50,965 nt of DNA from Flavobacteriaceae bacterium. GTDB taxonomy: Bacteria; Bacteroidota; Bacteroidia; Flavobacteriales; Flavobacteriaceae. The notes beneath the pieces were generated by a model. That model was not told the origin of the DNA, made no database searches, and saw nothing but the letters and a program-made list of their open reading frames with translations. The stretch spans positions 1-50,965 of the forward strand of contig JANTGS010000011.1 in the NCBI GenBank assembly GCA_024762795.1. Direction: 5' to 3'. Shown here piece after piece: positions 34,181 through 46,853 of the stretch; position 1 is the stretch's first letter, and every line of letters starts with the position of its first letter. Both the position numbers and the translations under genes were made by a program.

Positions 34181-35998
34181 CTATTTAAAAGTATAACTTA
34201 ACTGTAACATCACATTCCTGCCTGGCATAGGCACAAGACTGGTTTCTGTATATTCTTCATCAAAGAGATTGCTAAAAGAAGCAGACAGTTTAAAAGCTCT
34301 ATATTTTGCAGTGAGTCTGAGGTCAAAAACCTGATAGGAATAATCATCAGTGCGCTTAACAAACCTGTAGGCTAACGTTTGGGTTAGAAAACTGACAAAC
34401 TGAGAATCCAATCCGACTACAAATTGGTGTTTTATCGAATTTAAACTGTATTTCGAAAAATTGTAATTGTTTTTCTCAAGATCATCATTTAAAAAAGTAT
34501 ATCCCATGTTTATCTTTTGACCAAAACCATTAATATTAAAACTGTATTTTACTGAGGTTTCTATCCCAGTAGTATTCACATTCTGAATATTTTCAGCTCT
34601 CCAGCGATCATCCTCATTGTCTTTAACATAATCAATAAGATCATAAGCATTCCGATTAAAAATTACCAGATCGGTTTGCCATTGCTTTTCTAAAAATCTT
34701 AATCCAAGCTCTCCCGAGAATGCTCTTTCCGGTTGCAGATCAATATTTCCAAGAGTAGTAGGACTTTCATAGTAAAGATCGGTATAAGTAGGAATACGGT
34801 ATGTATACCCTAAATTACCAAAAACTCTAACTTTTTTATTTAACTGATAGCCCAGATCTATCCCGGGAAAAGCCTTAAAACCAAAATCGGAAAAATAGGT
34901 AATTGCCAGCCCCGGAGTTACATCTGCTTTCTCATTAAAGAAAAGAAAACGATGCTCCAAAAATCCGGTAAACATCATTCTTTCATGATCACCAAGATTA
35001 TTGCTCGTTATAAAAACCTTTGCCAGTTCTACTCCAAAACCTGTTTCTCCCCAATCAGATCTATAACTCATATCAGCAGAGCCCCCTACTTTGTTGGTGA
35101 TATGTAAATTTCTGTAAATTTCGGGCTTCCCACGAACAAATTCATACATATCCTGCCCCCTTTTCCAGTATATTCTGGGGATAATTTTTAAATCTTTAAA
35201 TTGATAACTACTGGTTATACCTATAAGACTTGACTGTGTTTCTTCATATTGATCTTTAAATTGAGGGCTCGCATAAAAGCCATTGGCCCCGAATTTCCTT
35301 TCCATAAAAGTGGCCAGAATTGTATAATTATTCTTTGAAGTTGAAAACCTGCTCTTATAAAAAATATTCTGATTCTTAAAATCGGTATTATAACGGTATC
35401 CCTCCGAGGTGTTTTTTGAATAATGCAATTGATGAGTTGAATGTTTTCCCTTTACCGACCCGGTAAGTTCAAAATTCTTTGTATTGTACGAACCATAACC
35501 TATCTTTCCTTTTACAGCATTCCTCACTTTGTTCTTGGTAACAATATTAATTGCTCCCGTAAAGGCATTCTGTCCATAAATTCTTGCTGCAGGACCTTTA
35601 ATGACTTCAATTCTTTTAATGTTTTCCACAGGGATCATCATATTCATCGTATGATGTCCCGATTGAGGATTTTCCGTTTTAAATCCGTCAACCAGCACCA
35701 GTGTTTGTTCAAAACTACCTCCTCTGATATAAAGATCTGCCTGCATTCCATCGGCACCTCTTCGCCTGATATCAACCCCGTTAAAATTCTGAAGTATATC
35801 GGTAAGAGTTCTTGCAGGCATTTTTTTTAGTTCTTCAGCTGAAATAACTTTAACAGATCTGCTGTTCTCTCTGAATAATAGATCTATCCTGCCTGTTTTA
35901 AGCACAATCTCATCCAGTTTCTGAATTTTAGTTTCCTGAGCTGATATAGTTTGATTGAGAATAAAAAAAAGAAAAAAGATAGAAAAGGTCTTATGCAT
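34181..35998 (-). CDS. TonB-dependent outer-membrane receptor, substrate unknown
   Basis: A 605-residue receptor with a signal peptide (about 1-20), a plug domain (LPEI-type region through RGGSFEQTLVLVDGF and IEVIKGPAARIYG) and a 22-strand barrel ending LSYTFK. It is short among this family, closest in layout to BtuB-like siderophore or cobalamin/copper receptors, and lacks the SusC N-terminal extension. No SusD partner is present. It lies 58 bp downstream of a histidine-rich membrane protein, so metal or heme uptake is a reasonable guess. Confidence 0.9.
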   Translation of the reverse strand: MHKTFSIFFLFFILNQTISAQETKIQKLDEIVLKTGRIDLLFRENSRSVKVISAEELKKMPARTLTDILQNFNGVDIRRRGADGMQADLYIRGGSFEQTLVLVDGFKTENPQSGHHTMNMMIPVENIKRIEVIKGPAARIYGQNAFTGAINIVTKNKVRNAVKGKIGYGSYNTKNFELTGSVKGKHSTHQLHYSKNTSEGYRYNTDFKNQNIFYKSRFSTSKNNYTILATFMERKFGANGFYASPQFKDQYEETQSSLIGITSSYQFKDLKIIPRIYWKRGQDMYEFVRGKPEIYRNLHITNKVGGSADMSYRSDWGETGFGVELAKVFITSNNLGDHERMMFTGFLEHRFLFFNEKADVTPGLAITYFSDFGFKAFPGIDLGYQLNKKVRVFGNLGYTYRIPTYTDLYYESPTTLGNIDLQPERAFSGELGLRFLEKQWQTDLVIFNRNAYDLIDYVKDNEDDRWRAENIQNVNTTGIETSVKYSFNINGFGQKINMGYTFLNDDLEKNNYNFSKYSLNSIKHQFVVGLDSQFVSFLTQTLAYRFVKRTDDYSYQVFDLRLTAKYRAFKLSASFSNLFDEEYTETSLVPMPGRNVMLQLSYTFK

Positions 35999-36056
35999 TG
36001 CTCATAAAATTAAACCCGCTAAAATATAGAAATATAGTCAATAGAGTTATAAAAAT

Positions 36057-37187
36057 TTATGCTTTTAACAAGGGCTTCTTAAATCTGTGATAGATAACAG
36101 AATGTATAGTAAGAAAGCTAAGAAACACTCCCAAATAGGTATAAAAAAGTGCCTGCATAACAGAAACACCAAAGATTCCTGTATAAAATGTACCATAGAT
36201 CAGTAAAAATTCAGTAAGCGTAAAGAAGATTGCATAAGGAACAAAATAATTTCCGTTAAGTCTGATCGATCTCATCATCCAGATAAAAGGTGCAAAAACC
36301 CCTAAAAATAAAAAGTGAAGCCAGGCTATTAAAATCATCCTGTGCTTAACAACCAGATCAGAAAAATAGGGAAAAGAGCCTAAAATATTCAGGACAAAGA
36401 CCATTAAAAGTACAAAATAAAAGAACCTGTATTGAAAAGCCTGTTCTCTAAACTTAACGTAAAATGTGATGTATACCATAAACAACAAAGCTGATGCCAA
36501 ACCTCCAATAAGATTTAAGGCAGGATGATCAAAACTAAAATCGAGCGAATGCACATATAACAATATCAGCGAAACTGTGATAATTTTGATTTGCTTTATT
36601 TCAGGAATGATATTTGTTCTCTTAAAGAATAAGCTCAGTAGCCATATAAAGTAAATACCTAAAAACTGAAAATGCAGATAAAAAAATACCGCCTGCTGAT
36701 ACCATGGAGAGGATTTCAATCCCATAACTGATAAAGGACCAAGAATATAGGGTCCGAGTGAGGATAGAAAATGAAAAATGATCCCTGCTTTGATCATGAT
36801 TAATAACTTCCTGTTTCCCTCCAGACGTTTCCATAACCTGATCAAAATTATATAACTGGTCCAGAGATGAAAAGTGGAAAATAAAATTGAATAAAAGCCA
36901 TAACCCTGATAGAGAAAAGCAATCATCATCAGCAGAACAAATACCTGTAACGCAATAAAATATCTTTTAGATAAAAGGTCAAAGCCTGAAGTGAAATTTT
37001 GCCAGACCAGAAGCAGTAAGGCATTAAAGATAAAGCCCAGCATCATCAAATGCGAGTGGGCATGCAATATAAAATTAAAGTTTAAGGGCAACTGACCTCC
37101 GGTAAAGAAATACCTCATCCAGAGCCCTAATAAAGCTCCGAGAACTCCAAAAAGAAGAGGATAACGTAATTCTTTAATGCTAACCAT
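36057..37187 (-). CDS. Multipass membrane protein, histidine-rich, unknown function
   Basis: A 376-residue protein with roughly ten hydrophobic helices. Histidines sit inside or at the ends of helices: HAHSH (42-46) followed by LMMLGF, then STFHLW, IIFHFL and YLHFQFLGIYF. HxHxH followed by a hydrophobic helix recalls heme-binding helices of NnrS and heme-copper oxidase-like proteins, but I cannot assign a family. It is upstream of the TonB-dependent receptor on the same strand (58 bp) and follows the rpoBC terminator. Confidence 0.7.
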   Translation of the reverse strand: MVSIKELRYPLLFGVLGALLGLWMRYFFTGGQLPLNFNFILHAHSHLMMLGFIFNALLLLVWQNFTSGFDLLSKRYFIALQVFVLLMMIAFLYQGYGFYSILFSTFHLWTSYIILIRLWKRLEGNRKLLIMIKAGIIFHFLSSLGPYILGPLSVMGLKSSPWYQQAVFFYLHFQFLGIYFIWLLSLFFKRTNIIPEIKQIKIITVSLILLYVHSLDFSFDHPALNLIGGLASALLFMVYITFYVKFREQAFQYRFFYFVLLMVFVLNILGSFPYFSDLVVKHRMILIAWLHFLFLGVFAPFIWMMRSIRLNGNYFVPYAIFFTLTEFLLIYGTFYTGIFGVSVMQALFYTYLGVFLSFLTIHSVIYHRFKKPLLKA

Positions 37188-37197
37188 TATCGTATTT

Positions 37198-37230
37198 AAA
37201 TAAAAAACGCTGAACAGGGTTCAACGTTTT
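37198..37230 (-). terminator. Terminator of the rpoBC-DUF3467 unit
   Basis: Minus-strand stem from AACGTTGAAC (37228-37219) and GTTCAGCGTT (37215-37206) with one G-U pair, loop CCT, and a T-rich tail. It lies directly after the DUF3467 stop and marks the end of the long minus-strand block. Confidence 0.88.
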
Positions 37231-37236
37231 ATAAAT

Positions 37237-37545
37237 TTAAGCTTCTCCGGTTGGCCCGAAGTTTAAAGGTATAGAGGGTTGATCGTAATCTTTGATCTCT
37301 CCGTGTGCTTTTTCAAACCGGTGAACATTCTCAGTAAGTGCTTTCATCAGCCGTTTGGCATGCTGTGGTGTCAGGATTATTCTCGACTTCACTTTGGCTT
37401 TAGGCGTTCCCGGCATTATATTGATAAAATCAACAATAAATTCAGAGACAGAGTGATTGATGATCGCCAGATTGGAATAAGTACCTTCTGCTATATTTTC
37501 ATCCAGCTGAATATCCAGCTGATTTTTATTTTCTTCTTTACTCAT
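37237..37545 (-). CDS. DUF3467 family protein
   Basis: A 102-residue protein. The core YSNLAIINHSVSEFIVDFINIMPGTPKAKVKSRIILTP, with the later HAKRLMKALTENV, identifies DUF3467, a small Bacteroidota family of unknown function that habitually follows rpoC, as here (42 bp). It is the last gene of the rpoBC operon before the terminator at 37198-37230. Confidence 0.92.
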   Translation of the reverse strand: MSKEENKNQLDIQLDENIAEGTYSNLAIINHSVSEFIVDFINIMPGTPKAKVKSRIILTPQHAKRLMKALTENVHRFEKAHGEIKDYDQPSIPLNFGPTGEA

Positions 37546-37587
37546 ATCAAAAAAATTTATGGCCTTAGATAAACTCCGGCCTTTAAA

Positions 37588-40500
37588 TTATATGATCTCT
37601 TCTTCTAATAACGGATCAATGGTAATATCATCAATACTTCCCACAATGATATTGTCGTAATCTCTCATACCGGTACCGGCAGGAATTCGTTTACCAACAA
37701 TCACATTTTCTTTCAATCCTTTCAGATAATCTTCTTTACCGCTAACAGCTGCTTCATTCAGTACTTTAGTAGTTTCCTGGAAGGAAGCTGCAGAGATAAA
37801 TGATTTTGTTTGAAGTGATGCTCTGGTAATACCCTGAAGAATTGGTTCTGCCGTAGCAGGAACTGTATCTCTGGCCTCAACCAGTTGTTTATCGTTTCTA
37901 CGCAGATTTGAATTCTCATCGCGCAGTTCACGTACACTAACGATCTGGCCAGGTTTAAGGATCTCAGAATCTCCTGCATCCTCAACTACTTTCAGTCCGT
38001 AGATATTGTCGTTAACCTCTATAAAGTCATTCTTATGGATCAACTGATCCTCAAGGAAATTAGTATCTCCTGCATCTACAATTCTTACCTTACGCATCAT
38101 CTGACGAACAATCACCTCAAAGTGTTTATCGTTGATCTTTACCCCCTGTAAACGGTAAACCTCCTGAATTTCGTTTACAAGATATTCCTGTACTTTGGCT
38201 GGACCCTGAATATTCAAAATATCGGCCGGTGTAACGGAACCATCAGATAAAGGCATACCTGCTCTCACGAAATCGTTTTCCTGAACCAAGATCTGGTTAG
38301 AAAGTTTGATCAGGTATTTCTTGATATCCCCTAATTTGGATTCGACTATGATCTCACGGTTACCACGTTTGATCTTACCAAATGAAACAACACCATCAAT
38401 TTCAGAAACAACTGCCGGGTTAGAAGGATTACGTGCTTCGAACAATTCTGTTACCCTTGGCAGACCACCTGTAATATCACCTGCTTTACCGGTTTTACGT
38501 GGTATCTTAACAAGGATCTTACCTGCTTCTATTTCTTCTCCGTCTTCAACCAATAAGTGAGCTCCCACCGGTAAACTGTAAGAATGCAGAGTTTCACCCG
38601 CTTTGTTCTTGATCAACAGCGTTGGAGCAATCTTTTTCTTCTTGGATTCAGAAATAACTTTTTCTTTAAATCCAGTTTGCTCATCCATTTCAACCTGGAA
38701 AGTAACTCCTTCCTCAATATCTTCAAACTCTGTAAATCCTCCGGATTCAGAAACAATCACAGCGTTATATGGATCCCACTGACAAATTACTTCTCCTTTT
38801 TTGATATTGGTCTTGTCTTTAACAAAGATATGTGAACCGTAAGGAATATTATTTGTACTTAAAGCGATACCTGTTTTTTCATCTATAATCTTGATCTCAG
38901 TTGTTCTTGACAGCACAATATCAACCTCATTTCCTTCAGTATCATTTCCTTTAATGGTTTTCAGATCTTCAATTGCAATTTTACCTTCAAAATTAGCCGT
39001 CATTTTATTCTCCTCAGAAATGTTACCTGCAATACCTCCTACGTGGAAGGTTCTTAAGGTTAACTGTGTACCCGGTTCTCCAATAGACTGTGCCGCAGTA
39101 ACACCTACAGCTTCCCCTTTCTGAACCATCTTATTGGTAGAAAGATTCGCACCATAACATTTTGAACAGATACCTCTTTTTGCCTCACAGGTTAATGCTG
39201 ATCTAACTTCAACAGATTCAATTGGTGAATTGTCAATGACCTCAGCTATTTCTTCTGTGATAACTTCTCCTGATTTTACCAGTAATTCTTCATTCGTAGG
39301 ATTGTAAACATCATGTAGCGAAACCCTTCCCAATATTCTTTCTCCCAGGCTTTCTACAATCTCATCATTTTTCTTTAGAGGGAATACTTCAAGGCCTCTT
39401 AAAGTACCACAATCTTCCTCATTAACAATTACATCCTGTGCCACATCAACCAAACGACGTGTTAAATATCCGGCATCGGCTGTTTTTAAGGCTGTATCCG
39501 CAAGACCTTTACGGGCACCGTGTGTAGAAATAAAGTATTCAAGAATTGATAATCCTTCCTTAAAGTTAGATAGGATCGGGTTCTCGATAATTTCCCCTCC
39601 ACCTGCAGTAGATTTCTTAGGCTTGGCCATTAATCCACGCATACCGGTCAACTGACGGATCTGTTCTTTAGATCCCCTCGCACCGGAATCAAGCATCATA
39701 AATACCGAGTTAAAGCCCTGTTTATCTTCTCGAAGACGTTTCATAGACAACTCAGTTAATCTGTTATTGGTTGAACTCCATACATCGATCACCTGATTGT
39801 AACGTTCTTTATTGGTAAGCATACCCATGTTATAACTCGAAATGATGGAGTCAACGTGAGTATTGGCTTCTTTGATCATATCATATTTTTCCTTAGGAAT
39901 AATGATATCCCCAAGACTGAATGATAATCCACCCTGGAAAGCGAATTTATAACCCATGTTCTTGATTGCATCAAGGAATTTACCTGTTTCAGGCACATTG
40001 GTTACTTTTAAAACATTTCCAATAATATCACGCAATGATCTTTTGGTAAGCACCTCGTTGATATATCCTGCTTCTTTAGGAACAACCTCATTAAAGAGCA
40101 CTCTACCAACGGTAGTGTCAATAATCTTCATTACTGAATTACCTTCTTCATCAAGGTCTCTTGCACGTACTTTTACCGCTGCATTCAGATCAACTTTTTG
40201 TTCGTTAAAAGCAATTTTCACTTCCTCTAAAGAATAAAAAGTAGTTCCTTCTCCTTTTACTTTGTGATCCGGAGTAGATTTACGCAGTTTGGTCATATAA
40301 TACAAACCTAAAACCATATCCTGAGAAGGTACGGTGATCGGAGATCCGTTAGCCGGATTCAGAATATTATGTGATGCCAGCATCAGTAACTGAGCTTCAA
40401 GGATTGCTTCAGGACCTAAAGGCAGGTGTACCGCCATCTGGTCACCATCGAAATCCGCGTTAAAAGCCGTACATACCAATGGGTGTAACTGAATTGCTTT

Positions 40501-41883
40501 TCCTTCGATCAGTTTCGGCTGGAAGGCCTGAATACCCAAACGGTGCAAGGTTGGTGCACGGTTAAGTAATACAGGATGACCTTTTAATACATTTTCCAGA
40601 ATATCCCAAACTACCGGTTCTCTTCTGTCAATAATTTTTTTGGCAGATTTTACTGTTTTTACAATACCTCTTTCTATCAGTTTCCTGATGATGAATGGTT
40701 TGTAAAGTTCAGCAGCCATATCTTTTGGCAATCCACACTCATATAATTTTAATTCCGGACCAACAACAATTACCGAACGTGCAGAATAATCAACACGTTT
40801 ACCTAATAAGTTCTGTCGGAAACGCCCTTGTTTTCCCTTTAGGGAATCTGATAAGGATTTTAAAGGACGGTTAGATTCGGTTTTTACAGCAGAAGATTTA
40901 CGAGTATTGTCAAATAACGAATCTACTGATTCCTGAAGCATACGTTTTTCGTTTCTCAGGATCACTTCTGGAGCTTTGATCTCCATCAGTCTTTTCAAAC
41001 GATTGTTTCTGATGATTACTCTTCTGTACAAATCGTTCAGATCCGAAGTAGCAAATCTACCTCCATCCAGGGGTACCAAAGGGCGTAATTCCGGTGGAAT
41101 TACCGGCACCACTTTCATGATCATCCATTCCGGCTTGTTTTCTTTTCTTGTATTGGCATCACGGAAAGCTTCTACAACGTTCAAACGTTTTAAAGCCTCC
41201 ATTTTACGCTGCTTTGAAGTTTCGGTATTAGCTTTGTGTCTTAACTGATAAGACAAATCGTCAAGGTCTATACGCTCCAAAAGATCGATCAGACATTCAG
41301 CCCCCATTTTGGCGATAAACTTGTCAGGATCAGAATCTTCAAGATATTGATTTTCCTGAGGAAGTGTTTCCAGAATATCGAGATATTCTTCTTCTGTAAG
41401 GAAATCCATTTTTTGAAGAGGTTCACCTTCAATGTTTTTTGCAATACCGGGTTGAATTACTACATAACGTTCGTAGTAAATGATCATATCCAGTTTTTTG
41501 GAAGGTAATCCTAACAAATAACCAATCTTGTTGGGTAATGATCTGAAATACCAGATATGAGCTACAGGAACTACCAGATTGATATGGCCTACCCTGTCTC
41601 TTCTTACTTTTTTCTCCGTTACTTCAACTCCACAACGATCGCATATAATTCCTTTATAACGGATTCTTTTATATTTACCGCAGGCACATTCATAATCTTT
41701 TACAGGACCAAAAATACGTTCACAAAACAAACCATCCCTTTCTGGTTTGTGCGTACGGTAATTAATGGTCTCCGGTTTTAACACCTCTCCTCTGGAAGCT
41801 TCCAGAATAGTTTCGGGAGATGATAAACCAATAGTGATCTTATTGAACTTCTTTACGGTGTATTTATCTTTTTGTCTTGCCAT
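37588..41883 (-). CDS. rpoC: DNA-directed RNA polymerase subunit beta'
   Basis: A 1431-residue catalytic subunit. The N-terminal zinc site has Cys66, Cys68, Cys81 and Cys84 ([20 protein letters not shown]). The Mg2+-binding [10 protein letters not shown] lies at 475-484, and a second zinc site ([13 protein letters not shown]) follows in the C-terminal third. The length fits the Bacteroidota form. It is transcribed with rpoB, 82 bp apart. Confidence 0.98.
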   Translation of the reverse strand: MARQKDKYTVKKFNKITIGLSSPETILEASRGEVLKPETINYRTHKPERDGLFCERIFGPVKDYECACGKYKRIRYKGIICDRCGVEVTEKKVRRDRVGHINLVVPVAHIWYFRSLPNKIGYLLGLPSKKLDMIIYYERYVVIQPGIAKNIEGEPLQKMDFLTEEEYLDILETLPQENQYLEDSDPDKFIAKMGAECLIDLLERIDLDDLSYQLRHKANTETSKQRKMEALKRLNVVEAFRDANTRKENKPEWMIMKVVPVIPPELRPLVPLDGGRFATSDLNDLYRRVIIRNNRLKRLMEIKAPEVILRNEKRMLQESVDSLFDNTRKSSAVKTESNRPLKSLSDSLKGKQGRFRQNLLGKRVDYSARSVIVVGPELKLYECGLPKDMAAELYKPFIIRKLIERGIVKTVKSAKKIIDRREPVVWDILENVLKGHPVLLNRAPTLHRLGIQAFQPKLIEGKAIQLHPLVCTAFNADFDGDQMAVHLPLGPEAILEAQLLMLASHNILNPANGSPITVPSQDMVLGLYYMTKLRKSTPDHKVKGEGTTFYSLEEVKIAFNEQKVDLNAAVKVRARDLDEEGNSVMKIIDTTVGRVLFNEVVPKEAGYINEVLTKRSLRDIIGNVLKVTNVPETGKFLDAIKNMGYKFAFQGGLSFSLGDIIIPKEKYDMIKEANTHVDSIISSYNMGMLTNKERYNQVIDVWSSTNNRLTELSMKRLREDKQGFNSVFMMLDSGARGSKEQIRQLTGMRGLMAKPKKSTAGGGEIIENPILSNFKEGLSILEYFISTHGARKGLADTALKTADAGYLTRRLVDVAQDVIVNEEDCGTLRGLEVFPLKKNDEIVESLGERILGRVSLHDVYNPTNEELLVKSGEVITEEIAEVIDNSPIESVEVRSALTCEAKRGICSKCYGANLSTNKMVQKGEAVGVTAAQSIGEPGTQLTLRTFHVGGIAGNISEENKMTANFEGKIAIEDLKTIKGNDTEGNEVDIVLSRTTEIKIIDEKTGIALSTNNIPYGSHIFVKDKTNIKKGEVICQWDPYNAVIVSESGGFTEFEDIEEGVTFQVEMDEQTGFKEKVISESKKKKIAPTLLIKNKAGETLHSYSLPVGAHLLVEDGEEIEAGKILVKIPRKTGKAGDITGGLPRVTELFEARNPSNPAVVSEIDGVVSFGKIKRGNREIIVESKLGDIKKYLIKLSNQILVQENDFVRAGMPLSDGSVTPADILNIQGPAKVQEYLVNEIQEVYRLQGVKINDKHFEVIVRQMMRKVRIVDAGDTNFLEDQLIHKNDFIEVNDNIYGLKVVEDAGDSEILKPGQIVSVRELRDENSNLRRNDKQLVEARDTVPATAEPILQGITRASLQTKSFISAASFQETTKVLNEAAVSGKEDYLKGLKENVIVGKRIPAGTGMRDYDNIIVGSIDDITIDPLLEEEII

Positions 41884-41965
41884 GATAATATGGGAAAGAA
41901 TTTAAAAATTAAAATTTTATATAGAGGGTAAAGTACTTTTCACCACCTTACCCGTTTTATACTTG

Positions 41966-44900
41966 TTACTCTTCTAACCTTACGTCAAGCCCTAAACCTT
42001 TCAGTTCATGCATCAGTACATTGAATGATTCCGGCAGACCCGGTTCTGGCATTACATCACCTTTCACAATTGCTTCGTAGGTTTTGGCTCTACCCATAAC
42101 ATCATCCGATTTTACGGTAAGAATTTCTCTCAATGTGGCAGAAGCCCCATAGGCTTCAAGCGCCCAAACCTCCATTTCACCAAATCGCTGTCCTCCAAAT
42201 TGAGCTTTACCACCCAATGGCTGTTGAGTAATTAATGAATAGGGACCGATAGATCTTGCGTGCATCTTATCATCGATCATATGACCCAGTTTGATCATGT
42301 AGATCACACCAACCGTTGCCGGCTGATCAAAGCGTTTTCCGGTTCCACCATCATACAGATAAGTATGTCCGAATTCCGGAACTCCGGCTTCCTGAGTCAG
42401 CTCAGTAATTTCTTCCAGTGAAGCTCCGTCAAAGATCGGCGTAGCATATTTTTCACCTAAGTTCATACCTGCCCAACCCAATACTGTTTCGTAGATTTGA
42501 CCGATGTTCATACGCGATGGTACCCCAAGTGGGTTCAACACGATATCAACCGGAGTCCCATCTTCAAGGAAAGGCATATCTTCCTGACGAACAATTCTGG
42601 CTACAATACCTTTATTACCGTGACGACCGGCCATCTTATCCCCTACTTTCAATTTACGTTTCTTAGCTACGTAGATCTTAGCAAGTTTCAGAATTCCTTT
42701 TGGAAGTTCATCACCTACACTGATTGCAAATTTTTGCCTTCTCAGATTACCCTGAAGATCGCTTAATTTGATCTTATAGTTATGAATCAACTGATTTACC
42801 AGTTGGTTCAGGTCATTATCGGTAGTCCATACCCCTTTGGTCAGATGTTCAAAATCAGATACAGAATTTAACATCTTCAAGGTAAATTTCTTTCCTTTTG
42901 GAAGAATTTCCTCTCCGAGGTCATTTTTCACTCCCTGAGAAGTTTTACCATTGATCAGTGTAAATAATTTCTCAACCAGATGTCCTTTTAACTTTTCATA
43001 TTTGATACTGAACTCGGTTTCAAGTCGTGCCAGTTCTTCTTTCTCTTTTACACGTTGTGCTTTATCCTTAATAGTTCTTTTGAACAATTTTTTATCGATA
43101 ACCACACCATTCAATGAAGGAGAAGCTTTTAACGAAGCATCTTTTACATCTCCTGCGTTATCACCAAAAATAGCACGTAATAATTTTTCTTCAGGAGTAG
43201 GATCTGATTCACCTTTAGGTGTAATCTTACCGATCAGAATATCTCCGGGTTTGATCTCAGCACCAATTCTGATCATACCATTTTCATCGAGATCTTTGGT
43301 AGCTTCTTCACTAACATTTGGAATATCTGCTGTAAGTTCTTCAGCACCTAATTTAGTATCTCTTACCTCCAGAGAATACTCATCGATATGGATGGAAGTA
43401 AAGATATCTTCTCTTACCACTTTTTCCGAGATCACGATCGCATCCTCAAAATTATACCCTTTCCATGGCATAAACGCTACTTTCATATTTCTTCCCAGGG
43501 CTAATTCTCCTTTTTGGGTAGCATAACCTTCACAAAGAACCTGACCCTCGCTTACTCTGTCTCCCTTCTTAACGATCGGATGCAGGTTAATGGTAGTTCC
43601 CTGGTTGGTTTTTCTAAATTTTATCAGATTATAAGTTTTTATATCATCTTCAAAACTTACAATTTTTTCATTTTCAGTTCTTTTATATTCGATCTGGATC
43701 TTATCGGAATCTACATAAGTTACCACACCATCACCTTCAGCGTTGATCAGAATACGAGAGTCTTTTGCTACTCTTCTTTCAAGACCTGTACCCACAATTG
43801 GAGATTCAGGTTTCATCAGCGGAACTGCCTGACGCATCATGTTAGATCCCATCAATGCACGGTTCGCATCATCATGTTCCAGGAAAGGAATCAATGATGC
43901 AGAGATCGATGCAATCTGGTTTGGTGCCACATCCATATAATTGATCTCTTTACTCGATACGATTGGGAAATCACCTTCTTCACGGGCAACTACTTTTTCC
44001 AGTTCGATATTTCCTTCAGCATCCAGATCAAGATTAGACTGGGCGATTTTCATATCCTCTTCTTCTTCAGCACTCAGGTAAACCGGATCATTTTGCAGAT
44101 CCACCTTACCATCGTCAACTTTACGATAGGGTGTTTCAATAAATCCTAAGGAATTTACTTTGGCATAAACCGACAAAGAAGAGATCAAACCAATATTTGG
44201 CCCTTCTGGAGTTTCAATAGGACAAAGACGGCCATAGTGTGTAAAGTGTACGTCCCTCACCTCGAAACCGGCTCTTTCACGTGAAAGACCTCCGGGTCCT
44301 AAGGCAGATAATCTACGTTTGTGTGTGATCTCAGCAAGTGGATTGGTTTGATCCATAAACTGAGACAGCTGGTTAGTTCCAAAGAACGAATTGATCACAG
44401 AAGATAAGGTTTTCGCATTGATCAGATCAATAGGCGTAAACACCTCATTATCACGAACATTCATTCTTTCACGAATGGTCCTGGCCATACGGGCCAAACC
44501 AACACCAAACTGTCCGGCCAATTGCTCCCCTACGGTTCTTACACGACGGTTTGACAGGTGGTCGATATCATCTACTTCTGCTTTTGAATTTACCAGATTA
44601 ATCAGGTTCTTCACAATGGTAATGATATCAAGCTTGGTTAAAACCTTTTCTTCAATACTAATATCCAGGCCTAATTTTTTATTCATTCTGTAACGCCCAA
44701 CTTCTCCAAGATTGTAACGTTGATCAGAAAAGAATAATTTATTGATCACACCTTTTGCAGTTTCATAATCCGGCGGTTCCGCATTACGCAACTGACGGTA
44801 AATATGCTCTACAGCTTCTTTTTCAGAGTTTGTAGGGTCTTTTTGCAAGGTATTGTGAATAATTGCATAATCACCGGTTTCATTCCCTTCTTTATGCAGC

Positions 44901-45781
44901 AAGATGGTTTTTGCACCCGATTCAATGATTTCTTCAATATGTTCTTTCTCAAGTACAGTATCTCTGTCGAGTACGATCTCGTTTCTTTCAATAGAGATCA
45001 CCTCACCTGTATCTTCATCAACAAAGTCTTCAAACCATGATTTCAGCACCCTTGCTGCCAGTTTACGGCCCATCACTTTTTTGAGTCCGCTTTTAGATAC
45101 TTTCACTTCTTCCGCAAGGTCGAAGATCTCAAGAATATCTTTATCCCTTTCAAAACCTATAGCTCTGAACAGCGTAGTTACGGGTAATTTTTTCTTTCTG
45201 TCAATATAGGCATACATTACCTGATTGATATCTGTTGCGAACTCTATCCAGGATCCTTTAAAAGGAATTACCCTGGCTGAGTACAACTTGGTTCCATTTG
45301 CATGGAAAGATTGTCCGAAGAATACACCGGGAGAGCGGTGCAACTGTGATACGACAACTCTTTCGGCACCATTGATGATAAAAGTACCGCTATTGGTCAT
45401 ATAAGGAATGGTTCCCAGATACACATCCTGAACGATAGTTTCAAAATCCTCGTGTTCCGGATCGGTACAATATAATTTTAAACGTGCTTTTAAAGGAACA
45501 CTGTATGTTAACCCTCTTTCTATACATTCCTGAATGCTATATCGAGGTGGGTCAACGAAATAATCTAAAAATTCTAGAACAAAATTGTTTCTTGTATCGG
45601 TAATAGGAAAATTATCCATAAAGGTTTTAAATAAACCTTCTTCTATTCTTTCATCAGATTTAGTTTCTAACTGAAAGAAATCCTGAAATGATTTAATTTG
45701 GATATCCAGGAAATCAGGATAATTTATGAAAAATTTTGTTGATGCGAAGTTTTTTCTTTGGTTATTTAGTTTCGTTGCCAA
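41966..45781 (-). CDS. rpoB: DNA-directed RNA polymerase subunit beta
   Basis: A 1271-residue subunit. The rifampicin region ([20 protein letters not shown]) looks wild type, and [14 protein letters not shown] follows, with Phe where many bacteria have Pro. The start is TTG at 45781 (M-A-T-K-L-N-N-Q): this is where relatives begin, whereas the upstream ATG at 45826 adds 15 residues unlike the family. It follows rplL after 111 bp and precedes rpoC by 82 bp. Confidence 0.97.
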   Translation of the reverse strand: MATKLNNQRKNFASTKFFINYPDFLDIQIKSFQDFFQLETKSDERIEEGLFKTFMDNFPITDTRNNFVLEFLDYFVDPPRYSIQECIERGLTYSVPLKARLKLYCTDPEHEDFETIVQDVYLGTIPYMTNSGTFIINGAERVVVSQLHRSPGVFFGQSFHANGTKLYSARVIPFKGSWIEFATDINQVMYAYIDRKKKLPVTTLFRAIGFERDKDILEIFDLAEEVKVSKSGLKKVMGRKLAARVLKSWFEDFVDEDTGEVISIERNEIVLDRDTVLEKEHIEEIIESGAKTILLHKEGNETGDYAIIHNTLQKDPTNSEKEAVEHIYRQLRNAEPPDYETAKGVINKLFFSDQRYNLGEVGRYRMNKKLGLDISIEEKVLTKLDIITIVKNLINLVNSKAEVDDIDHLSNRRVRTVGEQLAGQFGVGLARMARTIRERMNVRDNEVFTPIDLINAKTLSSVINSFFGTNQLSQFMDQTNPLAEITHKRRLSALGPGGLSRERAGFEVRDVHFTHYGRLCPIETPEGPNIGLISSLSVYAKVNSLGFIETPYRKVDDGKVDLQNDPVYLSAEEEEDMKIAQSNLDLDAEGNIELEKVVAREEGDFPIVSSKEINYMDVAPNQIASISASLIPFLEHDDANRALMGSNMMRQAVPLMKPESPIVGTGLERRVAKDSRILINAEGDGVVTYVDSDKIQIEYKRTENEKIVSFEDDIKTYNLIKFRKTNQGTTINLHPIVKKGDRVSEGQVLCEGYATQKGELALGRNMKVAFMPWKGYNFEDAIVISEKVVREDIFTSIHIDEYSLEVRDTKLGAEELTADIPNVSEEATKDLDENGMIRIGAEIKPGDILIGKITPKGESDPTPEEKLLRAIFGDNAGDVKDASLKASPSLNGVVIDKKLFKRTIKDKAQRVKEKEELARLETEFSIKYEKLKGHLVEKLFTLINGKTSQGVKNDLGEEILPKGKKFTLKMLNSVSDFEHLTKGVWTTDNDLNQLVNQLIHNYKIKLSDLQGNLRRQKFAISVGDELPKGILKLAKIYVAKKRKLKVGDKMAGRHGNKGIVARIVRQEDMPFLEDGTPVDIVLNPLGVPSRMNIGQIYETVLGWAGMNLGEKYATPIFDGASLEEITELTQEAGVPEFGHTYLYDGGTGKRFDQPATVGVIYMIKLGHMIDDKMHARSIGPYSLITQQPLGGKAQFGGQRFGEMEVWALEAYGASATLREILTVKSDDVMGRAKTYEAIVKGDVMPEPGLPESFNVLMHELKGLGLDVRLEE

Positions 45782-45892
45782 TGGAGAAAAATTTAAATTA
45801 AAAAATAAGAACGAATATATATGCAAAATGGTCTAGGCAATAGAGAGATTCCCCTAATTGCCTAAACCTTAAATATTTGGTAAAGTAAAAAC

Positions 45893-46267
45893 TTATTTAA
45901 GTTCTACTTCGGCTCCAGCTTCTTCTAATGATTTTTTAAGACCTTCAGCTTCGTCTTTAGAAATTCCTTCTTTGATTGGTGCAGGGGCACTGTCAACAAT
46001 ACCTTTTGCTTCTTTTAATCCTAAACCTGTTAATTCTTTAACCAGTTTAACAACTGCCAGTTTAGACTGACCTGCTGCTGTAAGGATTACATCAAATTCA
46101 GTTTTTTCTTCTGCTGCTTCTTCACCACCAGCTGCCGGACCTGCAACTGCAACTGCTGCTGCTGCTGGTTCAATACCGTATTCTTCTTTTAAAATAACAG
46201 CTAATTCATTAACTTCTTTTACTGTTAAGTTAACTAACTGTTCTGCGAATTCTTTTAAATCTGCCAT
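45893..46267 (-). CDS. rplL: 50S ribosomal protein L7/L12
   Basis: A 124-residue stalk protein. N-terminal dimerisation domain ([19 protein letters not shown]), an Ala/Gly/Glu-rich hinge near 36-54, and the C-terminal factor-binding domain with [16 protein letters not shown]. It recruits elongation factors to the ribosome. It follows rplJ by 47 bp. Confidence 0.97.
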   Translation of the reverse strand: MADLKEFAEQLVNLTVKEVNELAVILKEEYGIEPAAAAVAVAGPAAGGEEAAEEKTEFDVILTAAGQSKLAVVKLVKELTGLGLKEAKGIVDSAPAPIKEGISKDEAEGLKKSLEEAGAEVELK

Positions 46268-46314
46268 TTTTCTTTAGTTTTAAAATATTATAATATTAGT
46301 TATTAGTGTGTGTT

Positions 46315-46833
46315 TTATTCTTTTTCAGATAAAGTTTCTAAAATACCGCTCAGTTTATTTCCTCCTGACTTCAATGCTGAAATAACATTTTTAGCAGGCG
46401 ATTGCAACAATCCGATGATATCTCCAATCAACTCTTCTCTTGACTTGATGTTTACTAGGGAGTCCAGTTGATCATCACCAATATAAATTGCCTGTTCAAC
46501 AAAAGCTCCTTTGAGAATTGGTTTTTTAGATTTTTTTCTAAATTCTTTAATTACTTTAGCAGGAGCATTTCCTGTTTCAGAAAGCATTAAAGAAGTATTA
46601 CCTTTCAACACTTCAGGTAATTCACCAAATTCTTTATCTGATTTTTCCATTGCTTTTTCAAGCAAGGTATTTTTTACAACTGCCAGTTTTACGTTAGCTT
46701 TAAAACAAGCTCTGCGTAAATTAGAAGTAAGGGTTGCATCCAGACCGGAAATATCGGCCAGATAAATAACGCTACTTTCTGTTAACGTACCAGTTAAGTC
46801 TTCTATCACTTGTGCTTTTTCTTCTCTTGTCAT
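46315..46833 (-). CDS. rplJ: 50S ribosomal protein L10
   Basis: A 172-residue stalk base protein (MTREEKAQVIEDLTGTLTES) that anchors L7/L12 dimers on the ribosome. It lies between rplA (20 bp) and rplL (47 bp) in the usual order. The L10 leader autoregulation known in other bacteria was not recognised in the short spacer. Confidence 0.96.
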   Translation of the reverse strand: MTREEKAQVIEDLTGTLTESSVIYLADISGLDATLTSNLRRACFKANVKLAVVKNTLLEKAMEKSDKEFGELPEVLKGNTSLMLSETGNAPAKVIKEFRKKSKKPILKGAFVEQAIYIGDDQLDSLVNIKSREELIGDIIGLLQSPAKNVISALKSGGNKLSGILETLSEKE

Positions 46834-46853
46834 AATATAAAAGTTTTAACTGA

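Noticed and set aside
43800-44300. Rpo[15 protein letters not shown] with Phe at the position equivalent to E. coli Pro564, a rifampicin-resistance position
   Set aside because: I recall an aromatic residue here as normal for Bacteroidota, and the core rifampicin region is otherwise wild type, so it is not evidence of a resistance mutation.
38306-45209. Numerous open frames antisense to rpoC and rpoB
   Set aside because: They are mirror frames of strongly conserved coding sequence with no start signals or recognisable products.
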